From Actinomyces radicidentis (GTDB taxonomy: Bacteria > Actinomycetota > Actinomycetes > Actinomycetales > Actinomycetaceae), in contig NZ_CP014228.1 in the NCBI RefSeq assembly GCF_001553565.1, positions 2,790,001 to 2,854,000 of the forward strand: a stretch of DNA of 64,000 nt, read 5' to 3'. Position numbers and translations under genes: made by a program. Under the pieces are notes generated by a model. The model made no database searches and was not told where the DNA came from. It saw only the letters and a program-made list of their open reading frames with translations. Within the stretch, counting starts at the first letter, position 1. Every line of letters starts with the position of its first letter. This document shows, piece after piece, positions 1 to 8,414 of this stretch.

Positions 1-249
1 ATGACGCTCGCCGCCCACACCCAGGACACCGAGCGGGTGCGCGAGTGCTTCCGCCTCATGCGCGAGCTGCGCGACGCGGGGCTGCAGGCCGGCACGGTGG
101 GCGACGGTCAGCTCTCCATGGGCATGTCCGGCGACTTCGAGCTCGCCATCGAGGGCGGCTCGACCTGCGTGCGCGTCGGCCAGGCGATCTTCGGAGCGCG
201 TCAGTACGGCTACGACCACTACTGGCCGGAGGGGCAGCCGCGCGCCTGA
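1..249 (+). CDS. yggS: YggS/PLPBP family PLP-homeostasis protein, 3' end only
   Basis: Only the last 82 codons are in the window, and the frame is open from base 1, so the gene begins upstream. The C-terminal block with [21 protein letters not shown] and AIFGAR is the usual end of the YggS/PROSC family, where it forms part of the phosphate-binding side of the PLP pocket of an alanine-racemase-like barrel. Family members bind pyridoxal phosphate without known catalysis and buffer cellular B6 and amino-acid pools. A strong terminator hairpin follows 30 bp after the stop. Family assignment is firm; the PLP-lysine region lies outside the window. Confidence 0.88.
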   Translation: MTLAAHTQDTERVRECFRLMRELRDAGLQAGTVGDGQLSMGMSGDFELAIEGGSTCVRVGQAIFGARQYGYDHYWPEGQPRA

Positions 250-278
250 GGTGCAGCGCACCTCACGTCCCAGCACGG

Positions 279-323
279 GACCGGGGCCGGTCCGTTCCCC
301 TGAGGAACGGGCCGGCCCCGGTC
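279..323. terminator. Bidirectional intrinsic terminator between yggS and dnaJ
   Basis: Two 20-nt arms (279-298 and 304-323) pair with a single G-T mismatch around a 5-nt loop. On the plus strand the stem is followed by TTGTG. It sits between the convergent yggS and dnaJ genes and could stop both transcripts. Confidence 0.75.
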
Positions 324-386
324 TTGTGCTCGAGGCGGGAGGCCGCCGTCGTCGGTCCTTCCCGACCGACGGCGTCCTCCGGACGC

Positions 387-1532
387 TCAGCGGCGCTTCT
401 TGCCACGCCCCTTGCCCTTGCCGCCCTTGAAGGCGTCGGAGAGCTTGCCGGCGATGCCCTCGTCCTTGGCGGCGGGCAGGCCGTCCTCGCCGCGCAGACG
501 GGCGAGCTCGGTGAGGAGCTCCTTCTGGCGCTCGTCCATCCTGGTGGGCGTCTCGACGACGATGCCGACGTGCAGGTCGCCGCGCGAGCTGCGGCGCAGG
601 CGTCCGACGCCCAGGCCGTCGAGGACGACCTCGTCGCCGGGCTGGGTGCCGGCCTTGACGCTCACGGTGCGCTCGCCGTCGAGGGTCTCCAGCGGGAAGG
701 AGGCGCCGAGGGCGGCGGCCGTCATGGGGACGCGCAGCTCGGTGTAGAGGTCGTCGCCCTGGCGCTCGAGGAACTCGTGCGGGCGCTCGTGGAACTCGAG
801 GTAGAGGTCGCCGGCCGGGCCCCCGGCGGGGCCGGCCTCGCCGCGGCCGGACATGCGCATGCGCAGGCCGTCGGTGACGCCCGCGGGGACCTTGACCTCG
901 AGGTCGTTGTGGACGTGGACGCGGCCCTCGCCGGCGCACTCCTTGCAGGGGGTGACGATGACGGTGCCGTAGCCCTTGCAGGTGGGGCAGGGCGAGCTGG
1001 TCATGACGTTGCCGAGGAAGGAGCGCTGCATCTGCTGGATGGAGCCCTGCCCGTTGCACTGGGAGCAGGTGACCGGGGAGGTGCCCGGGGCGCAGCACGA
1101 GCCGTCGCAGACCTTGCACGTGACGTAGGTGTCGATCGGCACGGTCTTCGTGGCGCCGAAGGCGACGTCGGCGAGGTCGACCTCGACGGCGACGAGGGAG
1201 TCGGAGCCGCGACGGGCTCGGGAGACAGGGCCGCGACCGCCGGCGCCTCCGCCGAAGAAGGTCTGGAAGATGCCGCCCAGGTCGCCAAGATCGGGGCCGG
1301 CGCCGCCGAAGCCGCCGAATCCGGAGGCGTCGGGGCCGCCGAGGTCGTACATGCGGCGCTTCTCCGGGTCGGAGAGGGTCTCGTTGGCGGCCTGGACCTC
1401 CTTGAACTCCTCCTCGTGGCCCGGGCCGGCGATGTCGGGGTGGAGCTGGCGGGCCTTCTTGCGGTAGGCCTTCTTGATCTCCTCGGTGCTCGCGTCGCGG
1501 GAGACGCCGAGGACCTCGTAGTAGTCGCTCAC
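387..1532 (-). CDS. dnaJ: Chaperone protein DnaJ (type I J-protein)
   Basis: This 381-residue Hsp40 co-chaperone stimulates the DnaK ATPase and delivers unfolded clients. The J domain occupies about residues 1-70 with the HPD motif near residue 31, followed by a Gly/Phe-rich linker. Four zinc-binding repeats follow (CKVCDGSC, CSQCNGQG, CPTCKGYG, CKECAGEG); the first has Cys in place of the last Gly. The C-terminal substrate-binding domains and a Lys/Arg-rich tail follow. The start is GTG at 1532, in the normal J-domain context YYEVLGV. It lies 111 bp downstream of hrcA on the same strand, the classical hrcA-dnaJ order, so it is probably heat-induced through CIRCE. It is a second, HrcA-linked DnaJ rather than the one in a dnaK operon, which is not in the window. 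Confidence 0.95.
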   Translation of the reverse strand: MSDYYEVLGVSRDASTEEIKKAYRKKARQLHPDIAGPGHEEEFKEVQAANETLSDPEKRRMYDLGGPDASGFGGFGGAGPDLGDLGGIFQTFFGGGAGGRGPVSRARRGSDSLVAVEVDLADVAFGATKTVPIDTYVTCKVCDGSCCAPGTSPVTCSQCNGQGSIQQMQRSFLGNVMTSSPCPTCKGYGTVIVTPCKECAGEGRVHVHNDLEVKVPAGVTDGLRMRMSGRGEAGPAGGPAGDLYLEFHERPHEFLERQGDDLYTELRVPMTAAALGASFPLETLDGERTVSVKAGTQPGDEVVLDGLGVGRLRRSSRGDLHVGIVVETPTRMDERQKELLTELARLRGEDGLPAAKDEGIAGKLSDAFKGGKGKGRGKKRR

Positions 1533-1643
1533 TGAGACGTTGTTCCTTCGTGGGTGGGTGGTGGCGGGCGGTGCCCGCTCTCACGGGTGTCTGCGGGACC
1601 GGCGGCGCTGGGCGCCCGCCGGCCGGGTCTGGTGGTGGACCGG

Positions 1644-2777
1644 TCAGTCGCCGTCGTCCCCGGGGTCCTCTCCCCCGGCGAGGAAGCGGGAGAGGTAGCG
1701 GGCGACGGCGCGGACGGCGGCCATGGTGGCCGGGTAGTCCATCCTCGTGGGGCCGATGACGCCGAGGTGGGCGACGGCGTCGTCCGGACCGGTGCCGTAG
1801 GAGGCGGAGATGACGCTGGCCTCGGCGAGGGCGTCCTCGTGGTTCTCCGAGCCGATGCTCACGCGCATGCCGCCCGCGCCGGAGCGGGTGAGGCGGCCCG
1901 GCACCGAGGAGGCGGCGACGTCGGGGTCGGTGAAGAGGCGAAGGAGGACCACCTGCTCCTCGACGGCGTCCAGGAGGGGGCCGATCGAGGAGAAGTCGAG
2001 GGTGGAGCGGGCGAGGTTCGCGGTGCCGGCGACGACGAGCCGCTCCTCGGCGTCGGGGCGCAGGGCGTCGACGAGGGCGGAGGTGACGGCGGCGAGGAGG
2101 ACGCGCTCCTCGGCGGGGGCCTGCTCGGCGAGGGCCGCGAGGGCGGGGGCGACGTCGTCGGCGCGACGGCCGACGAGGGCGGTGTTGAGGCGGGCGCGCA
2201 GGGTCTCGAGGACGAGCGGGTCGACGACGTCCTCCGGGGAGACCGCGCGGGCGCCGCGTCCGTCCCGTACCTCGGGCTCCGCGCCGAGGCTGACGGTGCG
2301 CTGCTCGACGCGGCCGGTGTCCGTGATGATGACGAGGAGGACTCGCGTGGGCGACAGGGCGACGAGCTCAAGGTGGCGCAGCGCGGTGAGCCGCAGGCTC
2401 GGGTACTCGACGACGGCGAGCTGCCCGGTGAGCTGGGCGAGGACGCGGACGGTGCGGGCGACGACCTGCTCGAGGTCCGCCTCCCCGGTGAGGAGGGCGG
2501 TGATGGCGGCGCGCTCGGGCGCGGAGAGCGGCTTGACGCGGGCGACCTGGTCGACGAAGAGGCGGTAGCCCTTCTGGGTGGGGACGCGTCCGGCGCTCGT
2601 GTGGGGCTGGTGGAGGTAGCCCTCGTCCTCGAGGGCCGCCATGTCGTTGCGGATGGTGGCCGGGGAGACGCCGAGGCGGTAGCGCTCGACGAGGGCGCGT
2701 GAGCCGACGGGCTCGCGGGTCCGCACGTAGTCGGCGACGATGGCGGAGAGCACCTTGAGGCGGCGGTCGTCGGCCAT
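1644..2777 (-). CDS. hrcA: Heat-inducible transcription repressor HrcA
   Basis: A 377-residue repressor that binds CIRCE inverted repeats and is released on heat shock, with activity dependent on GroE in the studied members. The N-terminal winged helix is clear (RLKVLSAIVADYVRTREPVG, then SPATIRNDMAALEDEGYL) and is followed by the GAF-like dimerisation domain. Length is slightly above the usual 340-350. The ATG at 2777 is preceded by GGAAGGAGC-type Shine-Dalgarno bases. A CIRCE operator lies 70 bp upstream, so the gene represses itself and dnaJ. Confidence 0.95.
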   Translation of the reverse strand: MADDRRLKVLSAIVADYVRTREPVGSRALVERYRLGVSPATIRNDMAALEDEGYLHQPHTSAGRVPTQKGYRLFVDQVARVKPLSAPERAAITALLTGEADLEQVVARTVRVLAQLTGQLAVVEYPSLRLTALRHLELVALSPTRVLLVIITDTGRVEQRTVSLGAEPEVRDGRGARAVSPEDVVDPLVLETLRARLNTALVGRRADDVAPALAALAEQAPAEERVLLAAVTSALVDALRPDAEERLVVAGTANLARSTLDFSSIGPLLDAVEEQVVLLRLFTDPDVAASSVPGRLTRSGAGGMRVSIGSENHEDALAEASVISASYGTGPDDAVAHLGVIGPTRMDYPATMAAVRAVARYLSRFLAGGEDPGDDGD

Positions 2778-2846
2778 GGGGGTGCTCCTTCCCGGTGTCG
2801 TCCGTGATGCCAGTGCTGGGCTCTCCCAGCGTCCCCCTGCGCGCCG

Positions 2847-2873
2847 TTAGCACTCGCGGGGTGTGAGTGCCAT
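2847..2873 (-). promoter_or_regulatory. CIRCE operator for hrcA-dnaJ
   Basis: TTAGCACTC (2847-2855), a 9-nt spacer, then GAGTGCCAT (2865-2873). This matches the CIRCE consensus TTAGCACTC-N9-GAGTGCTAA in the left arm and in six of nine right-arm bases. It lies directly upstream of hrcA, the expected target, and also close to the divergent DUF3097 gene, which it might influence. Confidence 0.92.
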
Positions 2874-2927
2874 CCTACGCCGGGCCCCGGCGGGTCACCC
2901 CTTCGCCCTGCGTGACCTTCACCTAGC

Positions 2928-4058
2928 GTGCCCAGGGTGAACGCGCCCCTGCCCTACCGCTCGAAGATCACCCCCGGCTCGACCGCGGCCCGCCGCACCG
3001 CGCTGCGCGAGCAGGCCGCGGCGGGCGGCGCACCGGCGGCGTCGGGAGGCGGGATGGCCTCGCAGCGCTCCGCCGGCCGGGCCGGCGCGGCTCGCACGGG
3101 CCGGGGCCCGGCTACCGGTGCGGGCGCCGGGAGGGGCGCGACTCCCCCGCCGGCGCGTCCCTCGGCGACGAACCGCTACGGCGGGGACGTGCTCGCAGCG
3201 GACCCGCACCGCGTCGGGCCGAACGCGATCCGCCCCGAGTCCGTGCACGTCGCGGTCACGCGCGGGATGGTGCTCGAGGACCGGGAGACCGGCTTCGTCG
3301 GGGCGGCCGTCGCCGTGGAGAAGTCCGGCGGGCGCCACGTCGTCGTCCTCGAGGACCGGCGAGGCGTGCGCCGCGGCTTCAGCCTCGGCCCGGGCTTCTG
3401 GCTCGAGGGGCGCCCCGTCATCGTCGACCCGCCCGTCGCGCGCAAGCGCCCGCCCTCGGGGCCTGTCTCCTCCGGCGGGCGGAGGCTGACGGCCTCGGGC
3501 TCCTACGCCGTCGAGGGCGAGGCGGCGAAGGTCGCCCGCGCCTCCCGCATCTGGGTGGAGGGCAAGCACGACGCCGAGCTCGTCGAGAAGGTCTGGGGCG
3601 ACGACCTGCGCCACGAGGGCGTCGTCGTCCTCCTGCTCGACGGCGTCGACAACCTCGAGGCGGTCATGGCGGAGTTCGGGCCGGGCCCGGACCGGCGCGC
3701 CGGTGTACTCGTCGACCACCTCGTGCCCGGGTCGAAGGAGTCGCGGATCGCCGACCGCGTGCGCAAGGCCCCCGGCGGGGAGAACGTGCTGGTCCTCGGG
3801 CATCCCTACATCGACGTGTGGCAGGCGGTGAAGCCGGAGCGCGTGGGCCTGACGGAGTGGCCGCGCGTCCCCAAGGGGACCGACATCAAGCACGGGACCC
3901 TCGAGGGCCTCGGCTGGCCGCACGAGTCCCAGGCGGACATCGCCCGCGGCTGGCAGCGGATCCTCGCGACGGTGCGCTCCTACAAGGACCTCGAGCCGAG
4001 CCTCCTGGGCCGCATGGAGGAGCTCATCGACTTCGTCACCGCCCCCGGCACCCGCTGA
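2928..4058 (+). CDS. DUF3097 family protein
   Basis: A 376-residue actinobacterial protein of unknown biochemical function. The N-terminal 75 residues are Ala/Gly-rich and poorly conserved; the conserved body starts at about NRYGGDVLA and contains IWVEGKHDAELVEKVWG, a stretch resembling a TOPRIM-like fold (VEGxxD, then LLDGVDN). Members are typically found near hrcA, hemW and lepA in Actinobacteria, as here, which hints at a link with translation or protein quality control, but this is context only. The start is GTG at 2928; a second in-frame GTG at 2937 is equally possible because neither has a clear Shine-Dalgarno. It is transcribed away from hrcA. Confidence 0.85.
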   Translation: MPRVNAPLPYRSKITPGSTAARRTALREQAAAGGAPAASGGGMASQRSAGRAGAARTGRGPATGAGAGRGATPPPARPSATNRYGGDVLAADPHRVGPNAIRPESVHVAVTRGMVLEDRETGFVGAAVAVEKSGGRHVVVLEDRRGVRRGFSLGPGFWLEGRPVIVDPPVARKRPPSGPVSSGGRRLTASGSYAVEGEAAKVARASRIWVEGKHDAELVEKVWGDDLRHEGVVVLLLDGVDNLEAVMAEFGPGPDRRAGVLVDHLVPGSKESRIADRVRKAPGGENVLVLGHPYIDVWQAVKPERVGLTEWPRVPKGTDIKHGTLEGLGWPHESQADIARGWQRILATVRSYKDLEPSLLGRMEELIDFVTAPGTR

Positions 4059-4075
4059 GATCGGGACCAGCAGGC

Positions 4076-4873
4076 TCAGGCTGTGATGTCACGACGACGG
4101 ATCGAGGCGAGGTACCCCGCCACGAGAAGCACCGCGGCGTAGGCGGCCAGGACGAGGAGTCCGCCCTGCCAGCTCAGCCCGGCCTGGACCATCTGCGAGG
4201 TGTTGCCCGCCGCCTTGTCCACCGGCCAGACCGCCGACCAGTTGGCACCGCCTGGGAGGAACTGACCGATCCTCTGCAGGTTCTCGGACTCGTTGCACAG
4301 GGCCGTTACCGTCGGCTCGACCAGCAGGGCGAAGACGAACACCGTGACGATCGCCGCCAGCTGGTGCCGCATAAGCATCCCGAGGCCGAGTCCGATGAGC
4401 GTCCACAGCGCGAAGACGCCCACCGTCCGCAGCGCCATCCACCAGTACGTGGCGCCCTCCAGCGCCGTCGGCTCGCCCATCCCCGCGAGCACAGCCGCGA
4501 TGACGGCCACGGACCCGAGCACCGTCACCACCGCCGCGACCAGGCCGACCGCGAGACCCGAGGCCGCCTGGTTGAGGTACATGCGCAGCCTTGAGGTACT
4601 GTAGAAGACGAGTCGCGCGACCGTGCGGTGGCGGAACATCTGCGTGGCAACGAGCACACCGAGGACGAAGGGGAGGATGTAGCCCGAGCGGCCGACGTAA
4701 GAGTAGACGTACCCCAGCGCGACGGCGGCCGTCCCGTCCTGGCCGTAGCCCCGAGCGATGTTGCTCGTCACGAGAGCGCACAGCGCGCACAGGAAGCCCC
4801 CGAGCACGACCGACGTGAGGATGACGGCTCGGTCGCGCGCCACCCCGGACATCTGGGACATGAGCTCATTCAT
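4076..4873 (-). CDS. ABC-2 type permease, probable lanthipeptide immunity/export subunit
   Basis: A 265-residue membrane protein with six predicted hydrophobic segments, the size and layout of LanE/LanG-type or ABC-2 permeases. The ATG at 4873 overlaps the end of the upstream ATPase gene by 8 bp, so the two are translationally coupled and almost certainly form one transporter. It is the last gene of the lanthipeptide operon. By analogy with LanFEG systems it may expel mature lanthipeptide from the producer membrane. Only one permease is present where many LanFEG sets have two; a homodimer is possible. Substrate is inferred from position only. Confidence 0.75.
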   Translation of the reverse strand: MNELMSQMSGVARDRAVILTSVVLGGFLCALCALVTSNIARGYGQDGTAAVALGYVYSYVGRSGYILPFVLGVLVATQMFRHRTVARLVFYSTSRLRMYLNQAASGLAVGLVAAVVTVLGSVAVIAAVLAGMGEPTALEGATYWWMALRTVGVFALWTLIGLGLGMLMRHQLAAIVTVFVFALLVEPTVTALCNESENLQRIGQFLPGGANWSAVWPVDKAAGNTSQMVQAGLSWQGGLLVLAAYAAVLLVAGYLASIRRRDITA

Positions 4874-5828
4874 GGCTGGACGCCTCCTTCTCGGCGAGCT
4901 TCCCGGATCGGATGAGGTGGTAGACGAGGTCGAGGCTCGGGCGAACGGACTCGGCGACCGCCGCGTCGATGCCGCAGACCACGGCCATTTCCTGGACGGC
5001 CCCAAGGTCCTCGGCCCGCACTGCCAGCTCCGCCGGCCCGGACTGGTGGACGTCGATCCCGCGCTCTGCGAGCGCCTCGGCGAGCTCGAAGGCTCGCGGG
5101 CCCGTGAGCAGGGAGAAGGTCCCGGCGAAGGACCCGAGCAGCTCGTTGTACGAGCCCGACCAGGCGACCCGTCCGTCGACGAGGAAGGTGGCGTCGTCGA
5201 TGAGGCCCTCCGCCTCGCCCAGGAGGTGGGAGCTTAGGATGACGGCTCGGCCGTCGGCTGCCATCCGACGCACCGTCCGGCGGAACCACGCGATCCCGTC
5301 GGGGTCGAGCCCGTTCGTCGGCTCATCGAGGAGGACGACGTCGGCGTCGACGAGGAGCACCTCCGCCAGCCCGAGGCGCCGTCGCATGCCGAGCGAGTAC
5401 GCTCCGATCCGGCGCCTCGCCGCGGACGCGAGCCCCACGCTCTCAAGCACCTCGCCGACACGGTCCCGGTCGCGCCCGAACCGGCGGGCGACCGTCCGAA
5501 GGTGGTCGCGGCCCGAGAGGAAGGGGTTGTACCCGAAGGAGTCGAGGAGGACCGCCATTGGCTCGCGCCCCGGGAGACCGGATGCGGCGGTGTCGAGGCG
5601 GACGGTACCGCTGTCGGGGCGCACCAGCCCGGCGAGGATCGACAGGGTGGTCGTCTTCCCGGAGCCGTTCGGCCCGAAGAACCCGCGCACCCGCCCTGGG
5701 GCCGCCTCGATGGAGACGTCGGCGAGGCGGAACGCCCCGTAATCCTTCGTCAGCCCCGAGGCCCGCAGCCACGGGGTGCGCGCGGTCGGCGGGGCCGCCG
5801 TCGGCGCTGTGGGTGTCGCAGTGGTCAT
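4866..5828 (-). CDS. ABC transporter ATP-binding protein, probable lanthipeptide immunity (LanF-like)
   Basis: A 320-residue ATPase. Walker A is GPNGSGKTT, the signature is SLGMRRRLGLAEVL, and Walker B is VVLLDEPTNGLDP, the pattern typical of drug/lantibiotic-immunity ABC-2 ATPases. The C-terminal 90 residues are an extension of the kind that contacts the permease. The ATG at 5828 lies 10 bp past the stop of the C39 exporter gene and has a weak Shine-Dalgarno; earlier in-frame starts would overlap the exporter deeply and are not supported. It overlaps the permease gene by 8 bp. The self-protection role is inferred from its place in the cluster. Confidence 0.82.
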   Translation of the reverse strand: MTTATPTAPTAAPPTARTPWLRASGLTKDYGAFRLADVSIEAAPGRVRGFFGPNGSGKTTTLSILAGLVRPDSGTVRLDTAASGLPGREPMAVLLDSFGYNPFLSGRDHLRTVARRFGRDRDRVGEVLESVGLASAARRRIGAYSLGMRRRLGLAEVLLVDADVVLLDEPTNGLDPDGIAWFRRTVRRMAADGRAVILSSHLLGEAEGLIDDATFLVDGRVAWSGSYNELLGSFAGTFSLLTGPRAFELAEALAERGIDVHQSGPAELAVRAEDLGAVQEMAVVCGIDAAVAESVRPSLDLVYHLIRSGKLAEKEASSHE

Positions 5829-5838
5829 GGGATCCCTT

Positions 5839-8025
5839 TCACTGAGCGGGCACGAGCCCTGGGCAGGATGGTTCGGCCTCGCCCACCATCTGGGAGCGGG
5901 CGAAGGCTGCGTACTCGGGACAGGTGAGGAGCAGCTCCTCGTGCGGTCCCAGCGCGACGAGCCGTCCGGCGACGAGGAAGGCGATCCGGTCGGCACCGAC
6001 GACCGTCGAGAGCCGGTGGGCGATGACGAGGCGCGTCGCCTCGAGGCGGGCGAGGTGCTCGTGGACGAGGGCCTCCGACGGCCCGTCGAGGCTCGACGTC
6101 GCCTCGTCGAAGATGACGAGGTCGGGACTCCCGGCGAGGGCACGCGCGATGGAGAGGCGCTGGAGCTGCCCGCCGGACAGCCCCTGCCCTGCCTCCCCGA
6201 GCGGAGTGGCCGCGCCGAGCGGCATCCGGGCGACGTCGTCGGCCAGGGCAGCCGCCTCCAGTGCGGCCTGGACATCGGTATCGGTGACCCAGGTGCGTCC
6301 AGCGCGCACGTTCTCCCGGATCGACGCCGCGACGCCGGTCGCGCCCTGGGTGACGACCCCGGCGCGGCGCCTGAGGGACCGCAGGTCGACCCTGCTCAAC
6401 GGGGTGCCTCCGAGGAGTACCCGGCCCTGGTTCGGCTCGATGAGGCCCAGGAGCAGCCGGGCGAGGGTCGACTTGCCGGAGCCCGACGGCCCGACGACCC
6501 CGACCAGCTCGCCGCGGTGCAGTGCCAGGGACACCTCCGACAGGACGTCCGGGCCGCCCTGCGAGTACGAGAACGAGACGCCGTCGAGCACGAGGTCCTG
6601 GTTGAGGTCCGCGGCGGTGCCGTCAGGGTGGACGTCCTCCTGCTGCTCGTCGAGGAGGTCGTGAAGCCGGTCGAGGTGGACGCGGACGGTCTGGATGACC
6701 TGGAGGTTCATACCGATCTGCTGGACCGGGGTGAGGGCCGCTGCCGCCAGCGCGTTGACGGCCAGCATCTGCCCGAGGCTGAGTCGGCCGGCAAGGACCT
6801 CGTGCGCGCCGATGAGGAGCAGCACGGCCGGTCCCACGTAGCCGATCGTCGCGAGGAAGGCGGCCAGGTGGTTGTCGAGCCGCTGCCGCCGCGCGGAGAG
6901 CCGGAGCTGACGCTCATAGGCGCCCCGCCACGATCCCAGGACCTCCTCCTCGATCCCGAGCGCCTTGGAGGTCTCCATCCCTCCGAGCGCCTCGACCATG
7001 ACGGACTGGGTCCGGGACATCTCGTTGACCTCGCGATCGGCGAGGGACTTGGCGCGGGGGCCGTACAGGCCGATGGACACGCCCTCGACCAGCGCGATCG
7101 CGGCGAGCGCGAGCACGTGGACGGGCGACCACGAGGCGATGAGCGCCGTGTAGACGGTCACGAAGACCAGGTCGACGAGCGTCGGCAGGATGCGGCCCGA
7201 CAGCGAGTCCCTGACGAAGGAGATCGACGAGAAGCGCACGAGGATGTCCCCGGCCGGTCGGCCCTGGAAGAAGAGGAACGGGAGACGGACGAGGTGATCG
7301 AGGATCGCCGCCGTCATCTCGCCGTCGGAGGTCTTCTCGAACCAGATGATGACGGCGCTGCGCAGGACCGAGACCGCGAGGTGGACGAGCGCGAGCGCGG
7401 CGACGACGAGGGCCATGACCCGGTACGGACTCGAGGAGACGACCACTCCGAGCGAGTCGACGAGGTAGGCGGTCAGGGCGGCCGGGAGCATGCCGATCAC
7501 GGCAGCGAGGAGGGAGAGGGCGAGGACCGAGGCGATCTTGCCGCCGATCCCCGGTACGAATGAGGCGACGAAGCGGGAGGCGCCCTCCCGGCGGCGTGGG
7601 CATCGCACCGCGGCGGTGGTGGGCGCCACGCGGAGGGCGACGCCCCGGTACCGGGATGCCGCCTCAGTGGGGTGGCAGGTCATCCGGCCTGCGGAGGGAT
7701 CGATGACCCTCACGCCGCGCCGGTCGATCCGCTCGACGACGACGAAGTGTGCCTCCTCCCAGGCCACGACGAGCGGTGCGCCGACTGCGGCGACCACCTG
7801 GTCGAGGGGTCCGCGGAACGCGCGGGCTGAGAAGCCCTCCTCCTCCGCGAGGCGCTTGAGCGCGAGCATGGAGGCGCCGTCCCGTCCGATGCCGGCTCGG
7901 CCGCGGAGCTCGGCGAGGGGGACGTGGTGGTCGAAGGAGGCCATCGCCATGGCGAGGCTCGCGATGCCGCACTCCGTGCGCGTCGCCTGGAGGATGACCG
8001 GGCACCGGCGTCGTCGCAGTCTCAT
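5839..8025 (-). CDS. lanT: C39 peptidase-containing bacteriocin ABC transporter (LanT-type)
   Basis: A 728-residue fused protease-exporter that cuts the leader of a lanthipeptide precursor at a double-glycine-type site and exports the core. The N-terminal C39 peptidase has Gln13, Cys19 (motif QATRTECGIASL), His93 (EAHFVVVE) and Asp109 (IDPSAG), so all catalytic residues are present. About 270 residues of transmembrane domain follow, then an ATPase with GPSGSGKST, LSGGQLQRLSIARAL and DLVIFDEATSSLD. The ATG at 8025 overlaps the upstream gene by 4 bp (ATGA). The neighbouring precursor with a Gly-Gly site is the obvious substrate; whether it also accepts the second, Gly-Ala-type leader is open. 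Confidence 0.92.
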   Translation of the reverse strand: MRLRRRRCPVILQATRTECGIASLAMAMASFDHHVPLAELRGRAGIGRDGASMLALKRLAEEEGFSARAFRGPLDQVVAAVGAPLVVAWEEAHFVVVERIDRRGVRVIDPSAGRMTCHPTEAASRYRGVALRVAPTTAAVRCPRRREGASRFVASFVPGIGGKIASVLALSLLAAVIGMLPAALTAYLVDSLGVVVSSSPYRVMALVVAALALVHLAVSVLRSAVIIWFEKTSDGEMTAAILDHLVRLPFLFFQGRPAGDILVRFSSISFVRDSLSGRILPTLVDLVFVTVYTALIASWSPVHVLALAAIALVEGVSIGLYGPRAKSLADREVNEMSRTQSVMVEALGGMETSKALGIEEEVLGSWRGAYERQLRLSARRQRLDNHLAAFLATIGYVGPAVLLLIGAHEVLAGRLSLGQMLAVNALAAAALTPVQQIGMNLQVIQTVRVHLDRLHDLLDEQQEDVHPDGTAADLNQDLVLDGVSFSYSQGGPDVLSEVSLALHRGELVGVVGPSGSGKSTLARLLLGLIEPNQGRVLLGGTPLSRVDLRSLRRRAGVVTQGATGVAASIRENVRAGRTWVTDTDVQAALEAAALADDVARMPLGAATPLGEAGQGLSGGQLQRLSIARALAGSPDLVIFDEATSSLDGPSEALVHEHLARLEATRLVIAHRLSTVVGADRIAFLVAGRLVALGPHEELLLTCPEYAAFARSQMVGEAEPSCPGLVPAQ

Positions 8026-8414
8026 GGCATGATCCTCGAGGCGAGCACGGACACGGCCCGGACCTCGCGCCCGTCGACGATCACGGCAGCACCGACCGGC
8101 ACCGTGCCGGCCCCCGTCACGCGGACGAGGATCCCCGTGGAGGTCCTCCCGGCGATGACGCCCTCGAGCGTCTCGGAGCCGGAGTCGTTCTGCGGCCGCG
8201 CCGTGATGGGGTCACCGACAGCGAGCAGGGAGCCGGCGCCGCTGAGGACGAGGCGTCCAGGTGTCGACTCGAGGACCTCGAGGCGGTAGGTGGACCTCAG
8301 CGACAGGGAGGCCGCGAGCGCGAGGACGAGGACCGCGGCGGTGACGAAGAGGACGAGCTCCCAGCGTCGCGGCCGGACCTCCTCGAGGCTGAGCATCGGA
8401 GTCGGGCGCGTCAT
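8022..8414 (-). CDS. Small membrane-anchored protein of the lanthipeptide operon
   Basis: A 130-residue protein with a short cytoplasmic N-terminus, one transmembrane helix (about residues 22-42, VLFVTAAVLVLALAASLSL-like) and an extracytoplasmic domain of about 85 residues rich in beta-type Val/Gly patterns. It resembles the membrane anchor plus the beta domain of HlyD-type adaptor proteins but lacks the coiled-coil hairpin. It is bound tightly into the operon: its ATG shares one base with the lanM stop (TGATG) and its stop overlaps lanT by 4 bp. It may be an accessory or adaptor for the exporter, or an immunity factor. No firm family was recognised. Confidence 0.7.
   Translation of the reverse strand: MTRPTPMLSLEEVRPRRWELVLFVTAAVLVLALAASLSLRSTYRLEVLESTPGRLVLSGAGSLLAVGDPITARPQNDSGSETLEGVIAGRTSTGILVRVTGAGTVPVGAAVIVDGREVRAVSVLASRIMP

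Noticed and set aside
45-1535. Long plus-strand frame opposite dnaJ
   Set aside because: An open frame forced by high GC; composition (Ala/Arg/Gly/Val low-complexity) is not protein-like, while the minus strand is a perfect DnaJ.
1554-2702. Plus-strand frame opposite hrcA
   Set aside because: Antisense shadow of HrcA with Asp/Gly/Ala/Val-rich composition.
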